DNA of 64,000 nucleotides, taken from Parolsenella sp958406235 (GTDB taxonomy: Bacteria; Actinomycetota; Coriobacteriia; Coriobacteriales; Atopobiaceae). Position numbers and translations under genes: made by a program. Below are positions 25,510 to 33,310 of this stretch, one piece after another (the stretch's first letter is position 1; each line of letters starts with the position of its first letter). The DNA lies in NCBI RefSeq assembly GCF_039062465.1, contig NZ_JBCLNF010000007.1, positions 6,725 to 70,724 on the forward strand, in the 5' to 3' direction. A model generated the notes under the pieces. It was not told where the DNA came from. It was given only the letters and a program-made list of their open reading frames with translations, and did no database searches.

Positions 25510-26769
25510 ATGGCATCTGAGATGATGGAAGCCCTGATGATGCTCTGCCAGGAGAAGCACATCGACGAGCTCTACCTGCTCGACCGCCTCGAGCAGTCGC
25601 TCGCCGCGAGCTACGCCAACGTCATGCGCCTCGACTTCGGCGCCAAGGTCACCATCGACCGTACCACCGGCAAGATCTACGTCTACAAGCTCATCCCGAA
25701 GGATGACTCGATGGACGAGGAGGGCAACTACACCGAGTTCGACGAGGTCGACGTCACGCCCAAGGACACGAGCCGCATCGCCGCGCAGCACGCCAAGGCC
25801 GAGATCAATGCAATCGTCCGCAACGCCGCTCGCGAGCAGATCTACGAGGAGTTCTCCGCTCGCGTCGGTGACATCATCACCGGCACCGTCCTCCAGTCCA
25901 CGCCTGACTTCACGATCGTCAAGATTCGCGAGGGCGTCGAGGCCGAGCTCCCGCACTTCGATCGCAAGCGTCACCCGGAGGAGCGCAACGAGCGTCCGGC
26001 CGGCGAGCGCTATAGCCACAACCAGCGCATCAAGGCCGTCATCATCGACGTCCGCGACCCGAACGCCACCGTGCAGCCCGTTCGCGGCGAGCACTCCCGC
26101 CCGTCCATCGTGGTGAGCCGCACCCACCCGGAGCTCCTCCGTCGCCTCTTCGAGCTCGAGGTCCCCGAGATTTACGACGGCGTCGTCGAGGTCCGCTCCA
26201 TCGCTCGTGAGGCCGGCGTCCGCTCCAAGGTCGCCGTCTCCTCCCTCGATGACCGCCTCGATCCGGTCGGCGCCTGCGTCGGCCCCAAGGGCAGCCGCGT
26301 GCGCACCGTCGTTGGCGAGCTCCGTGGCGAGCGCGTCGACGTCGTCCTGTGGAGCGATGACCCGGCTCGCTGCGTCGCCAACGCGCTCTCCCCGGCGAAG
26401 GTCTCCCGCGTCCTGTTTGATGAGGACACCAACTACGCCACCGTCATCGTCCCGGACGATCAGCTCTCCCTTGCCATCGGCAAGGAGGGCCAGAACGCCC
26501 GTCTCGCCGCTCGCCTGACCGGCATGCACATCGACATCAAGAACGAGTCGCTCGCCGCCGGTATGCTCGAGGGCATCTCCGCGCCTTCCGCCGAGCCCGA
26601 GGACCTCATCGACGTCGACGAGGCTCATCGCTGCGAGTACGTCGGCGCCAACGGCGTCCGCTGTCGCAACATGGCTCGCCCCAACTCCCGCTACTGCGGC
26701 GTCCACGAGGCCATTGCCCTTGCCGGCGACGACGTCGAGGTCTCCGACGACCCGGACTCCCTGATCTAG
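25510..26769 (+). CDS. nusA: Transcription termination/antitermination protein NusA with C-terminal Cys/His extension
   Basis: Binds RNA polymerase and nascent RNA to control pausing, termination and antitermination. The N-terminal domain, S1 domain (GDIITGTVLQSTPDFTIVKI) and two KH domains (VGACVGPKGSRVRTVVGEL and LAIGKEGQNARLAARLTG) are in the standard order. After them the protein ends with an unusual extension of about 45 residues holding Cys375, Cys385, Cys396 and His399. This spacing looks like a small zinc-binding knuckle, not the acidic repeats of E. coli NusA. ATG 25510 has AGGAAGGA upstream and gives 419 residues; an ATG 27 bases earlier lacks a ribosome-binding site. The ylxR and L7Ae-type genes often found between nusA and infB are absent. 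Confidence 0.94.
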   Translation: MASEMMEALMMLCQEKHIDELYLLDRLEQSLAASYANVMRLDFGAKVTIDRTTGKIYVYKLIPKDDSMDEEGNYTEFDEVDVTPKDTSRIAAQHAKAEINAIVRNAAREQIYEEFSARVGDIITGTVLQSTPDFTIVKIREGVEAELPHFDRKRHPEERNERPAGERYSHNQRIKAVIIDVRDPNATVQPVRGEHSRPSIVVSRTHPELLRRLFELEVPEIYDGVVEVRSIAREAGVRSKVAVSSLDDRLDPVGACVGPKGSRVRTVVGELRGERVDVVLWSDDPARCVANALSPAKVSRVLFDEDTNYATVIVPDDQLSLAIGKEGQNARLAARLTGMHIDIKNESLAAGMLEGISAPSAEPEDLIDVDEAHRCEYVGANGVRCRNMARPNSRYCGVHEAIALAGDDVEVSDDPDSLI

Positions 26770-26853
26770 GATGCTCGAGCCCAGACGGCTCATTTGACTT
26801 GAAACCCTGCGGGCAAGACCCGCAATGATTGCCCGCACAGGAAGGTAGGTCAC

Positions 26854-29469
26854 ATGGCAAAGACCCGCGTACATGACCTTGCCAAGGAATTTGGCATGAC
26901 GAGCAAGGAGATGCTCGGCCACCTCGCCGACATGAAGATCCCGGCGAAGTCCGCCTCGAGCACCCTCGAGGATGCCTACGTCTCGATGATTCGTAAGAAG
27001 ATGGCTCCGATCCTCGAGGCCCACGCCGCGGAGATCGAGGCTGCCAAGCAGGCCGAGGCCGAGGAGAAGGCCAAGGCCGAGGCCGAGGAGCGCGCCCGCG
27101 CCGAGGAGGAGCGTCTCGAGGCCGAGAAGCGCCGCGAGGCCGAGCGCGCCAAGGAGGCCGAGGAGCGTGCTCGCCTCGAGGCCGAGCGCAAGCGCAAGGA
27201 AGAGGAGCGCGCCGAGGCCGAGCGCAAGCGCAAGGAAGAGGAGGAGCGTAACCGCGTCCGCGACAACGCCCCCAAGTCCGTGCCTTCCATGACCAGCCTG
27301 CTTGACCAGATCGCCCAGCAGGAGCAGATCCTCAAGGCGCAGCGCGAGGAGCAGGCCGCCAAGAAGGCCGAGGCCGCCCCGAGTCGTTCCCGTCGTGGTA
27401 ACCAGCACGCTACCGCGAAGAGCGCCCCCAAGGACGAGGGTCCCGCCACGCCCGAGAAGGCCGCCACTGCGCGCGGTCGCGGCAAGCGCAAGGGCCACAC
27501 CGAGGATGACGGCGAGGATCGCTACAGCCGCATGGCCAAGGCCGCCGAGGAGTACAACCGCGAGCGCGTCCTCGAGGAGGCCCGCGCCAGCGTCGAGGAG
27601 GCGTCCCGCGAGTCGACCGGCCGCCGCAAGAAGCGCAAGGAGCGCCGCCAGAAGCAGGCCGAGCAGGCCGCCAAGGAGCAGGCAATCGAGGAGGCCATCG
27701 CGAACGACCAGAACGTCGCCGAGATTGGCATGGTCAAGGTCCCGACCGGCTCCACCGTCGCCGAGCTCGCCGAGCTGCTCGACGTTCCCGCCTCTGACAT
27801 CGTCAAGCGCCTGTTCCTCCTGGGCAGCCCGCTCACGATGACGCAGTCCATGTCCGACGACCTCATCGAGCTCGTCGCCGATGACCTCGGTCGCGAGGTC
27901 AAGGTCATGAGCAAGGAGGAGGAGAACTCCTTCACGTTCTACGACGATCCGGCTGACCTTCTCCCGCGCGCTCCCGTCGTGACCGTCATGGGTCACGTCG
28001 ACCATGGCAAGACGTCCCTGCTCGACGCCATCCGCCACACCGGCGTTGCCAGCGGCGAGGCCGGCGGCATCACGCAGGCCATCGGTGCGTCTCAGGTCAA
28101 GATCGGCGACCGCACGATCACCTTCATCGATACCCCTGGTCACGAGACCTTCACCGCCATGCGTGCCCGTGGCGCCAAGGTGACGGACATCGTCATCCTG
28201 ATCGTCGCCGCGGACGACGGTGTCATGCCCCAGACCGTCGAGTCGATCAACCACGCGAAGGCCGCCGGCGTGCCCATCATCGTGGCCGTCAACAAGATCG
28301 ACAAGCCCGGCGCCAACCCCGACAGGGTCCGTCAGGAGCTCACCGAGTACGGCATCATCCCGGAGGAGTGGGGCGGACAGAACATGTTCGTCAATATCTC
28401 CGCGAAGAAGAAGATCGGCATCGACGAGCTGCTCGAGACTGTCCTTCTCCAGGCTGACGTCCTCGAGCTCAAGGCCAACCCGAATACCTTCGCGTCCGGC
28501 AACGTCCTCGAGGCCAAGCTCGATCGCGGTCGCGGCTCCGTCGCTACGGTCCTCGTGACCCGCGGTACGCTCCACATTGGCGATTCCCTGGTCGCCGGCA
28601 TGGCCTACGGATCCGTCCGTGCCATGCTCGACCCGAAGGGCCGTCCGGTCACCGAGGCTGGCCCCTCTGACCCGGTCGAGATCCTCGGTCTCCAGAGCGT
28701 TCCCGCCGCCGGCGACGAGTTCCGCGTCTTCACCGAGGCCCGCGAGGCCCGCGCCCTCGCCGAGCAGCGCGCCCTCAAGGCCCGTATCGAGGAGCAGAAC
28801 CGCGTCAAGCACGTCACGCTCGAGACGCTCTTCTCCACGATGGAGGACGCCGAGGTCAAGGAGCTCAACCTCGTCATCAAGGCCGACGTCCAGGGTTCGA
28901 TCGAGGCTCTTCAGGACTCCCTCGACAAGATGGATCAGTCCGAGGTTCGCATCAACACGATTCACTCCGCCGTCGGTGCCATCACCGAGACGGACGTCAC
29001 CCTTGCCGACGCCTCCAACGCCATCATCATCGGCTTCGGCGTGCGTCCGGATGCCAAGGCCCGTTCCGCCGCTGAACACCAGGGCGTCGAGATTCGCTGC
29101 TACGACGTCATTTACAAGGCCCTCGAGGACCTCGATGCCGCCCGCATCGGCATGCTCAAGCCCACGGAGGTCGAGGTCTCCACGGGCATGGCGCTCGTCC
29201 TCGACACCTTCAAGGTGCCGAAGGTCGGCATTGCCGCCGGCGTCCGCGTCGAGGAGGGCGAGATTGCCGCTACCAACTCCGTGCGCCTCGTCCGTGACGG
29301 CATCGTCGTCTACAACGGCAAGATTGCGTCCCTGCGCCACTACAAGGAGGACGTCAAGACCCTCCGCAGCGGCCTCGAGGGCGGCATCGGTCTCGAGAAC
29401 TTCCAGGACATCAAGCCTGGCGACCAGATCGAGGCCTACCGCATCGACGAGGTCGCGCGCACCGAGTAG
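26854..29469 (+). CDS. infB: Translation initiation factor IF-2
   Basis: GTPase that delivers initiator tRNA to the 30S subunit. An N-terminal IF2_N domain (KEFGMTSKEMLGHLADMKI) is followed by a long Glu/Lys/Arg/Ala coiled coil (residues about 60-140) and a basic linker. A second IF2_N-like domain leads to the G domain, with GHVDHGKT at about 380-387, DTPGHE and NKID. Domains II-IV complete it. At 871 residues it is within the range for actinobacterial IF-2. ATG 26854 has AGGAAGGTAGG upstream. The low-complexity N-terminal region explains several long but spurious frames on both strands. Confidence 0.97.
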   Translation: MAKTRVHDLAKEFGMTSKEMLGHLADMKIPAKSASSTLEDAYVSMIRKKMAPILEAHAAEIEAAKQAEAEEKAKAEAEERARAEEERLEAEKRREAERAKEAEERARLEAERKRKEEERAEAERKRKEEEERNRVRDNAPKSVPSMTSLLDQIAQQEQILKAQREEQAAKKAEAAPSRSRRGNQHATAKSAPKDEGPATPEKAATARGRGKRKGHTEDDGEDRYSRMAKAAEEYNRERVLEEARASVEEASRESTGRRKKRKERRQKQAEQAAKEQAIEEAIANDQNVAEIGMVKVPTGSTVAELAELLDVPASDIVKRLFLLGSPLTMTQSMSDDLIELVADDLGREVKVMSKEEENSFTFYDDPADLLPRAPVVTVMGHVDHGKTSLLDAIRHTGVASGEAGGITQAIGASQVKIGDRTITFIDTPGHETFTAMRARGAKVTDIVILIVAADDGVMPQTVESINHAKAAGVPIIVAVNKIDKPGANPDRVRQELTEYGIIPEEWGGQNMFVNISAKKKIGIDELLETVLLQADVLELKANPNTFASGNVLEAKLDRGRGSVATVLVTRGTLHIGDSLVAGMAYGSVRAMLDPKGRPVTEAGPSDPVEILGLQSVPAAGDEFRVFTEAREARALAEQRALKARIEEQNRVKHVTLETLFSTMEDAEVKELNLVIKADVQGSIEALQDSLDKMDQSEVRINTIHSAVGAITETDVTLADASNAIIIGFGVRPDAKARSAAEHQGVEIRCYDVIYKALEDLDAARIGMLKPTEVEVSTGMALVLDTFKVPKVGIAAGVRVEEGEIAATNSVRLVRDGIVVYNGKIASLRHYKEDVKTLRSGLEGGIGLENFQDIKPGDQIEAYRIDEVARTE

Positions 29470-29501
29470 CCTCGGGCGGGTATAACGCTAGTAACGTACC
29501 T

Positions 29502-29526
29502 GGGGCGGCCCAACGCGGGTCGCCCC
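29502..29526 (+). other. Hairpin between infB and rbfA
   Basis: GGGGCGGCCC pairs with GGGTCGCCCC (one G-U) around a 5-base loop. No U-tract follows, so it is more likely a processing or stability element inside the operon than a terminator. Confidence 0.4.
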
Positions 29527-29551
29527 TACTTGACCAAAGAAGGTGGAAACG

Positions 29552-30004
29552 ATGAAGCAGAACTCCTCTTCGCGTAGGAACGGCGAGATCGCGCGTGAGA
29601 AGCTCGCCAGCATCCTCCTGTTCGAGATCTCCGACCCCGATCTCGAGCTTGTGACCCTCACTGGTTGCGAGGTGTCCGTCGACCGCTCCTTCGTTCGCGC
29701 CTACGTCTCCTGCGAGCCCGAGCGCTACGAGTCCGTCATGGCGGCACTGAATCGCGCCAAGGGTCGCCTTCGTTCGCTGCTCGGCCGTGCCCTCGGTTGG
29801 CGCGTGACCCCCGAACTCGCCTTCTCTCTCGACACCACTACCGACGAGGCCGAGCGCATCGCCGTCGCCCTCGAGAACCGTCCTCCCACGATTGACGTCG
29901 AGAAGGACGAGTTCGGCTATCCCGTCGTCGATGGCTCCGGGGACGATGAGGACGCCGATGGCGCTGATGATGTCGACGCTCTCGAAGAGGACGCTGAGGC
30001 TTAA
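29552..30004 (+). CDS. rbfA: Ribosome-binding factor A
   Basis: Binds free 30S subunits and aids 16S rRNA maturation. The KH-type core includes REKLASILLFEISDPDLELVTLTGCEVSVD and a later RVTPELAFSLD block. The C-terminal 45 residues are very acidic (Asp/Glu runs), longer than in most RbfA. ATG 29552 has AAGGTGG five bases upstream; an in-frame GTG three codons earlier overlaps that site. It sits in the expected place after infB. Confidence 0.93.
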   Translation: MKQNSSSRRNGEIAREKLASILLFEISDPDLELVTLTGCEVSVDRSFVRAYVSCEPERYESVMAALNRAKGRLRSLLGRALGWRVTPELAFSLDTTTDEAERIAVALENRPPTIDVEKDEFGYPVVDGSGDDEDADGADDVDALEEDAEA

Positions 30005-30007
30005 ACC

Positions 30008-31084
30008 ATGAACGTAGGGGACGAGAAGGTCTTCTCAGAACAACGAGAGAAGTTCGCGCAGGTGGCTGCACTCATTGATGCTGCGACCGAGATTGTCATC
30101 TGCGCGCACACCAACCCGGACGGCGACGCCCTGGGTTCTGGCCTTGCGCTCGCGCAGCTCATCTCCCAGCACTGGGAGGACAAGCACGTCACGAACCTGC
30201 TCGCTGACAACGACCCTATACCGCGCCTGTACCGCTTCCTCCCCGGAGCGGATTCCTTCGTTCGCGCAAGCGCGTATGAGGGCGATCCCGACCTGTTCAT
30301 CATCGTCGACCTCTCCGTCGCGTCACGCCTGAATCAGGCTCAGCCAGTGCTCGAGCGCAGCGCGCACGTCGCGATCCTCGACCACCATCCGTCCACAACG
30401 CCCTTCGGCGACGTCGCGCTCATTCGTCCCGACGCGGCCGCTGCCGGCGTGATCATCGCGGAGTTCGCGCTTGCGATGGGAGCCACGATCACTCCCGACA
30501 TCGCCAACTGCCTGTTCTGCGCGATTGTGACCGACACGGGCCGCTTCCAGTACCAGAACGCGGATTCCGAGGCGTTCGAGTGCGCCAGCATGCTTGTGGA
30601 TGCGGGCGCGTCGCCCTCGCTCATCTCACTCAACGTGTACCAGAGCTTCAGGCTCGCCTACCTCCACCTCGAGAGCGTGGTCATGGGCAGGATCGTGACG
30701 TTCGAGCACGGGCGTATCGCCTACAGCTACGCCACGAGGAAAGATCTCGAGCGTACGGGCGCCTTGCCTGACGAGTGCGACGGTCTCATTGATGTCGTTC
30801 GCAGCGTCGAGGGCTCCGAGCTCGCGCTCTTCCTCAAGGAGACGCCGGACGGCCTGATCCGCGGAAACCTCCGCTCCAAGGGAGACCATGACATCTCCGT
30901 CGTCGCCCGCGCCTTCGGGGGAGGTGGCCACAAGGCCGCGTCCGGCTTTACGACGGACATGGGCATCGACGCCACGCTCGCCGCGGTGCTGCCCCTCATG
31001 CGCGCCGTCCTCGTCGCGGGTCCCGGCGAGAGTCCCACCCCCATTGCTCGACAGCTATCGTTGAACATCGACCGAGAGGCATAA
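30008..31084 (+). CDS. nrnA: DHH-family phosphoesterase (NrnA-like)
   Basis: Bifunctional oligoribonuclease and pAp phosphatase of the DHH/DHHA1 family; some members cleave cyclic dinucleotide products. The metal-binding motifs are AHTNPDGDALGSG (residues 33-45) and LDHHPST (124-130). DHHA1 supplies FGGGGHKAASG near residue 310. The length of 358 residues is slightly above B. subtilis NrnA (313). ATG 30008 lies four bases after the rbfA stop. The order rbfA-nrnA-truB-ribF is common in Gram-positive bacteria, which supports the name. Confidence 0.88.
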   Translation: MNVGDEKVFSEQREKFAQVAALIDAATEIVICAHTNPDGDALGSGLALAQLISQHWEDKHVTNLLADNDPIPRLYRFLPGADSFVRASAYEGDPDLFIIVDLSVASRLNQAQPVLERSAHVAILDHHPSTTPFGDVALIRPDAAAAGVIIAEFALAMGATITPDIANCLFCAIVTDTGRFQYQNADSEAFECASMLVDAGASPSLISLNVYQSFRLAYLHLESVVMGRIVTFEHGRIAYSYATRKDLERTGALPDECDGLIDVVRSVEGSELALFLKETPDGLIRGNLRSKGDHDISVVARAFGGGGHKAASGFTTDMGIDATLAAVLPLMRAVLVAGPGESPTPIARQLSLNIDREA

Positions 31085-31092
31085 CGACACCT

Positions 31093-32052
31093 ATGCGACG
31101 TGGCACATCTGGAATCAACGCCCTTCTCGCGGTTGACAAGCCGTGTGGCATGACCTCGCATGATGTGGTCTCCCGCGTGAGGCGCGCGCTCGGCGAGCGT
31201 CGCGTGGGGCATGCCGGCACGCTCGACCCGGACGCATCCGGCGTGCTCGTGGTTGGCGTGGGGCAGGCGACCAAGCTCCTTGGCATGCTCACGCTCGACC
31301 GCAAGAGCTATCGCGCACGCATCGAGTTTGGCTCGCAGACCACCACCGATGATGCCGAGGGCGAGGTCATTGCATCTTCTGCGGTGCCCTCTGAGCTTTT
31401 CGATGCCGACGTCGCCGCGCGTGCGGTGGCAGGCCTCGTGGGCGAGCTTGATCAGATGCCTCCCGCCTTTAGTGCCATCAGCGTGGGTGGCAAGCGCGCC
31501 TATGCGCTCGCGCGCGAGGGCAAGGAGGTTAAGCTGTCGCCTCGCCATGTGACTATCCACGAGGCGAGCCTGCTTTCCGTCACCGGCGAGGGCACGGCGG
31601 AATCGCCCCTCGTCTGGGAGTGCGACTTCGACGTGTCGAAGGGCACCTACATTAGGAGCGTCGCGCGTGACCTGGGGCTCGCGCTTGGGACCCACGCTCA
31701 CCTCTGCGGTCTTAGGCGCACGAGTGCGGGCATGGTGAGAATCGCCGACTGTGTGTCGCTCGACGAGCTCGCCGAGCGTGGCCGCGACTTGATGGCGGAC
31801 CGCGCGCTTGACCCGGTTGCCTGTCTCGGTATCGCCACGCGCGCGGTCGAGGTCGCCGAGATTGCGGATATCACCTGCGGGCGTCACATTCCCATGGGTC
31901 TCGTTTCGCTCGATGGCGCCAGCCGCGAGCCGAGGCCTGGCGAGCCTATTGCGCTCGTGTGGGACCACGCCCTCGTAGGCGTGTGGCAACGCCGCTCGAC
32001 CGATCTCGTCTGCTCCACCAACTTCCCGCAGGCAATCGAAGGGGTTCGCTGA
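31093..32052 (+). CDS. truB: tRNA pseudouridine(55) synthase TruB
   Basis: Makes pseudouridine 55 in the T-arm of nearly all tRNAs. The catalytic Asp45 lies in GHAGTLDPDASG (residues 40-50), after the N-terminal LLAVDKPCGMTSHDVV block. The length of 319 residues is normal. The start at 31093 lies eight bases after nrnA; the ribosome-binding site is weak (GAGAGG rather far upstream), so coupling is likely. Its TGA overlaps the ribF ATG. Confidence 0.95.
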   Translation: MRRGTSGINALLAVDKPCGMTSHDVVSRVRRALGERRVGHAGTLDPDASGVLVVGVGQATKLLGMLTLDRKSYRARIEFGSQTTTDDAEGEVIASSAVPSELFDADVAARAVAGLVGELDQMPPAFSAISVGGKRAYALAREGKEVKLSPRHVTIHEASLLSVTGEGTAESPLVWECDFDVSKGTYIRSVARDLGLALGTHAHLCGLRRTSAGMVRIADCVSLDELAERGRDLMADRALDPVACLGIATRAVEVAEIADITCGRHIPMGLVSLDGASREPRPGEPIALVWDHALVGVWQRRSTDLVCSTNFPQAIEGVR

Positions 32053-33287
32053 TGGCAAAGGGTTCAATGGGGAAGGCCGCGCCTGCGGGGATGCCCGAGG
32101 CCGTGGCTGCCGCAAACTCCACGGAGCTTGGCCGCGAGCTCATGGACCTCGCGCCGGAGATGCCCCTCGCCGCCGCCCGCGCGCGAGAGCTCCTCTCGCT
32201 CTCGGGGCGTCTTCTCGACACGCCCGAGCCGGCGGAGCTAGCCTCTCTGGCAGTCGAAGGCTCCGAGGGTTCCGATAAAATTGTCTCGTACATGACGTAT
32301 GGGCAGAAGCTCCTGAAGTCTGATCGCTACGTCTGCGTAATCGGTGTCTTTGATGGAGTGCATCTCGGCCACCAGGAGCTCCTTCAGTGTGCGGCGCGAG
32401 ATGCGGCAGAGCGGGGAGACAAGCTTGCCGTTCTCACGTTCACGCCAGACCCGGCGGACGTGCTTTCCGGTCCCACTCCCTCTTCAAAGCTTCTTTCGGA
32501 CGAGGGGCGCGTGAACGCGATGCTCGCATTCGATGGGGATGAGGATTGCCCGGATGTCAGCTCGGTCGTCTGCGTCGACTTCGACCGCGAGTTCGCGTCG
32601 CTCACGTGGGCGGAGTTTGCCGGCGAGGCGCTTGGCCTCATCTTTGGCGACGAGTTCGAGGACTATTTCGAAGCTGCCTTCGTTGGGTCTGACTTCCGTT
32701 TTGGTGCCCACGGCGAGGGGGACCTCGAGCTGTTCCAGAGGGTCGGTGATATCCGCGGCTTTGACGTCACGGGCGTTGATCTTCTCGAACAGGGCGGCGC
32801 TCCCGTTACGGCGACGCGCATCCGCGGACTGGTGCATGCGGGGCGTGTCGAGGAGGCCGCCGGGCTTCTCGGCCGTCCGCACATGGTGGTTGGCAGGATC
32901 AAGCACGGCAGGGGAGAGGGGGCGTCGTTTGGCTTCCCCACGGCAAACATCGTCTGCGACCCCTCTGCATGCGTGCCCGAGCAGGGCGTCTATGCCGGCT
33001 TCGTCACGATTGCGGATGATGATGGTGCCCGCAGTGCCTATCCCGCCGCCATCAATGTCGGCCTTCCGCCGAGCTTCAAGGGCGAGGTACCCGAGGGCAC
33101 GCTTCTCGAGGCGAACCTCATCGGCTTTGACGGGGATCTCTACGGCAGCAAGGCGTGCGTCTCCTTCGTGAGGTGGCTGCGCGACTCCCGCCCGTTCTCC
33201 ACGCTCGAGGAGCTCGAGCGAACGGTGCTCGGAAACATCGACTGGGCGGGCCGCGCGCTTGGCGGACGGGGCATCAGAATCAACTAA
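32052..33287 (+). CDS. ribF: Bifunctional riboflavin kinase/FAD synthetase with N-terminal extension
   Basis: Phosphorylates riboflavin to FMN and adenylates FMN to FAD. The FAD synthetase domain starts near residue 93 (VCVIGVFDGVHLGHQ) and the riboflavin kinase domain near residue 285 (VVGRIKHGRGEGASFGFPTAN). The core matches the usual 310-320 residues, but about 90 extra residues precede it, Ala/Glu/Leu-rich and without a recognisable domain. ATG 32052 overlaps the truB stop (TGATG), which argues that the extension is translated. The in-frame ATG at residue 81 has no good ribosome-binding site but would give a standard protein. Confidence 0.92.
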   Translation: MAKGSMGKAAPAGMPEAVAAANSTELGRELMDLAPEMPLAAARARELLSLSGRLLDTPEPAELASLAVEGSEGSDKIVSYMTYGQKLLKSDRYVCVIGVFDGVHLGHQELLQCAARDAAERGDKLAVLTFTPDPADVLSGPTPSSKLLSDEGRVNAMLAFDGDEDCPDVSSVVCVDFDREFASLTWAEFAGEALGLIFGDEFEDYFEAAFVGSDFRFGAHGEGDLELFQRVGDIRGFDVTGVDLLEQGGAPVTATRIRGLVHAGRVEEAAGLLGRPHMVVGRIKHGRGEGASFGFPTANIVCDPSACVPEQGVYAGFVTIADDDGARSAYPAAINVGLPPSFKGEVPEGTLLEANLIGFDGDLYGSKACVSFVRWLRDSRPFSTLEELERTVLGNIDWAGRALGGRGIRIN

Positions 33288-33310
33288 CGACGAGGTCAGG
33301 GGGGTGTCAC

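Noticed and set aside
25453..29340. A very long open frame (over 1200 codons) on the minus strand opposite nusA and infB
   Set aside because: It is the complement of two certain genes. Its product is a low-complexity Leu/Gly/Val/Asp-rich sequence caused by codon bias in high-GC DNA, and there is no ribosome-binding site or family motif.
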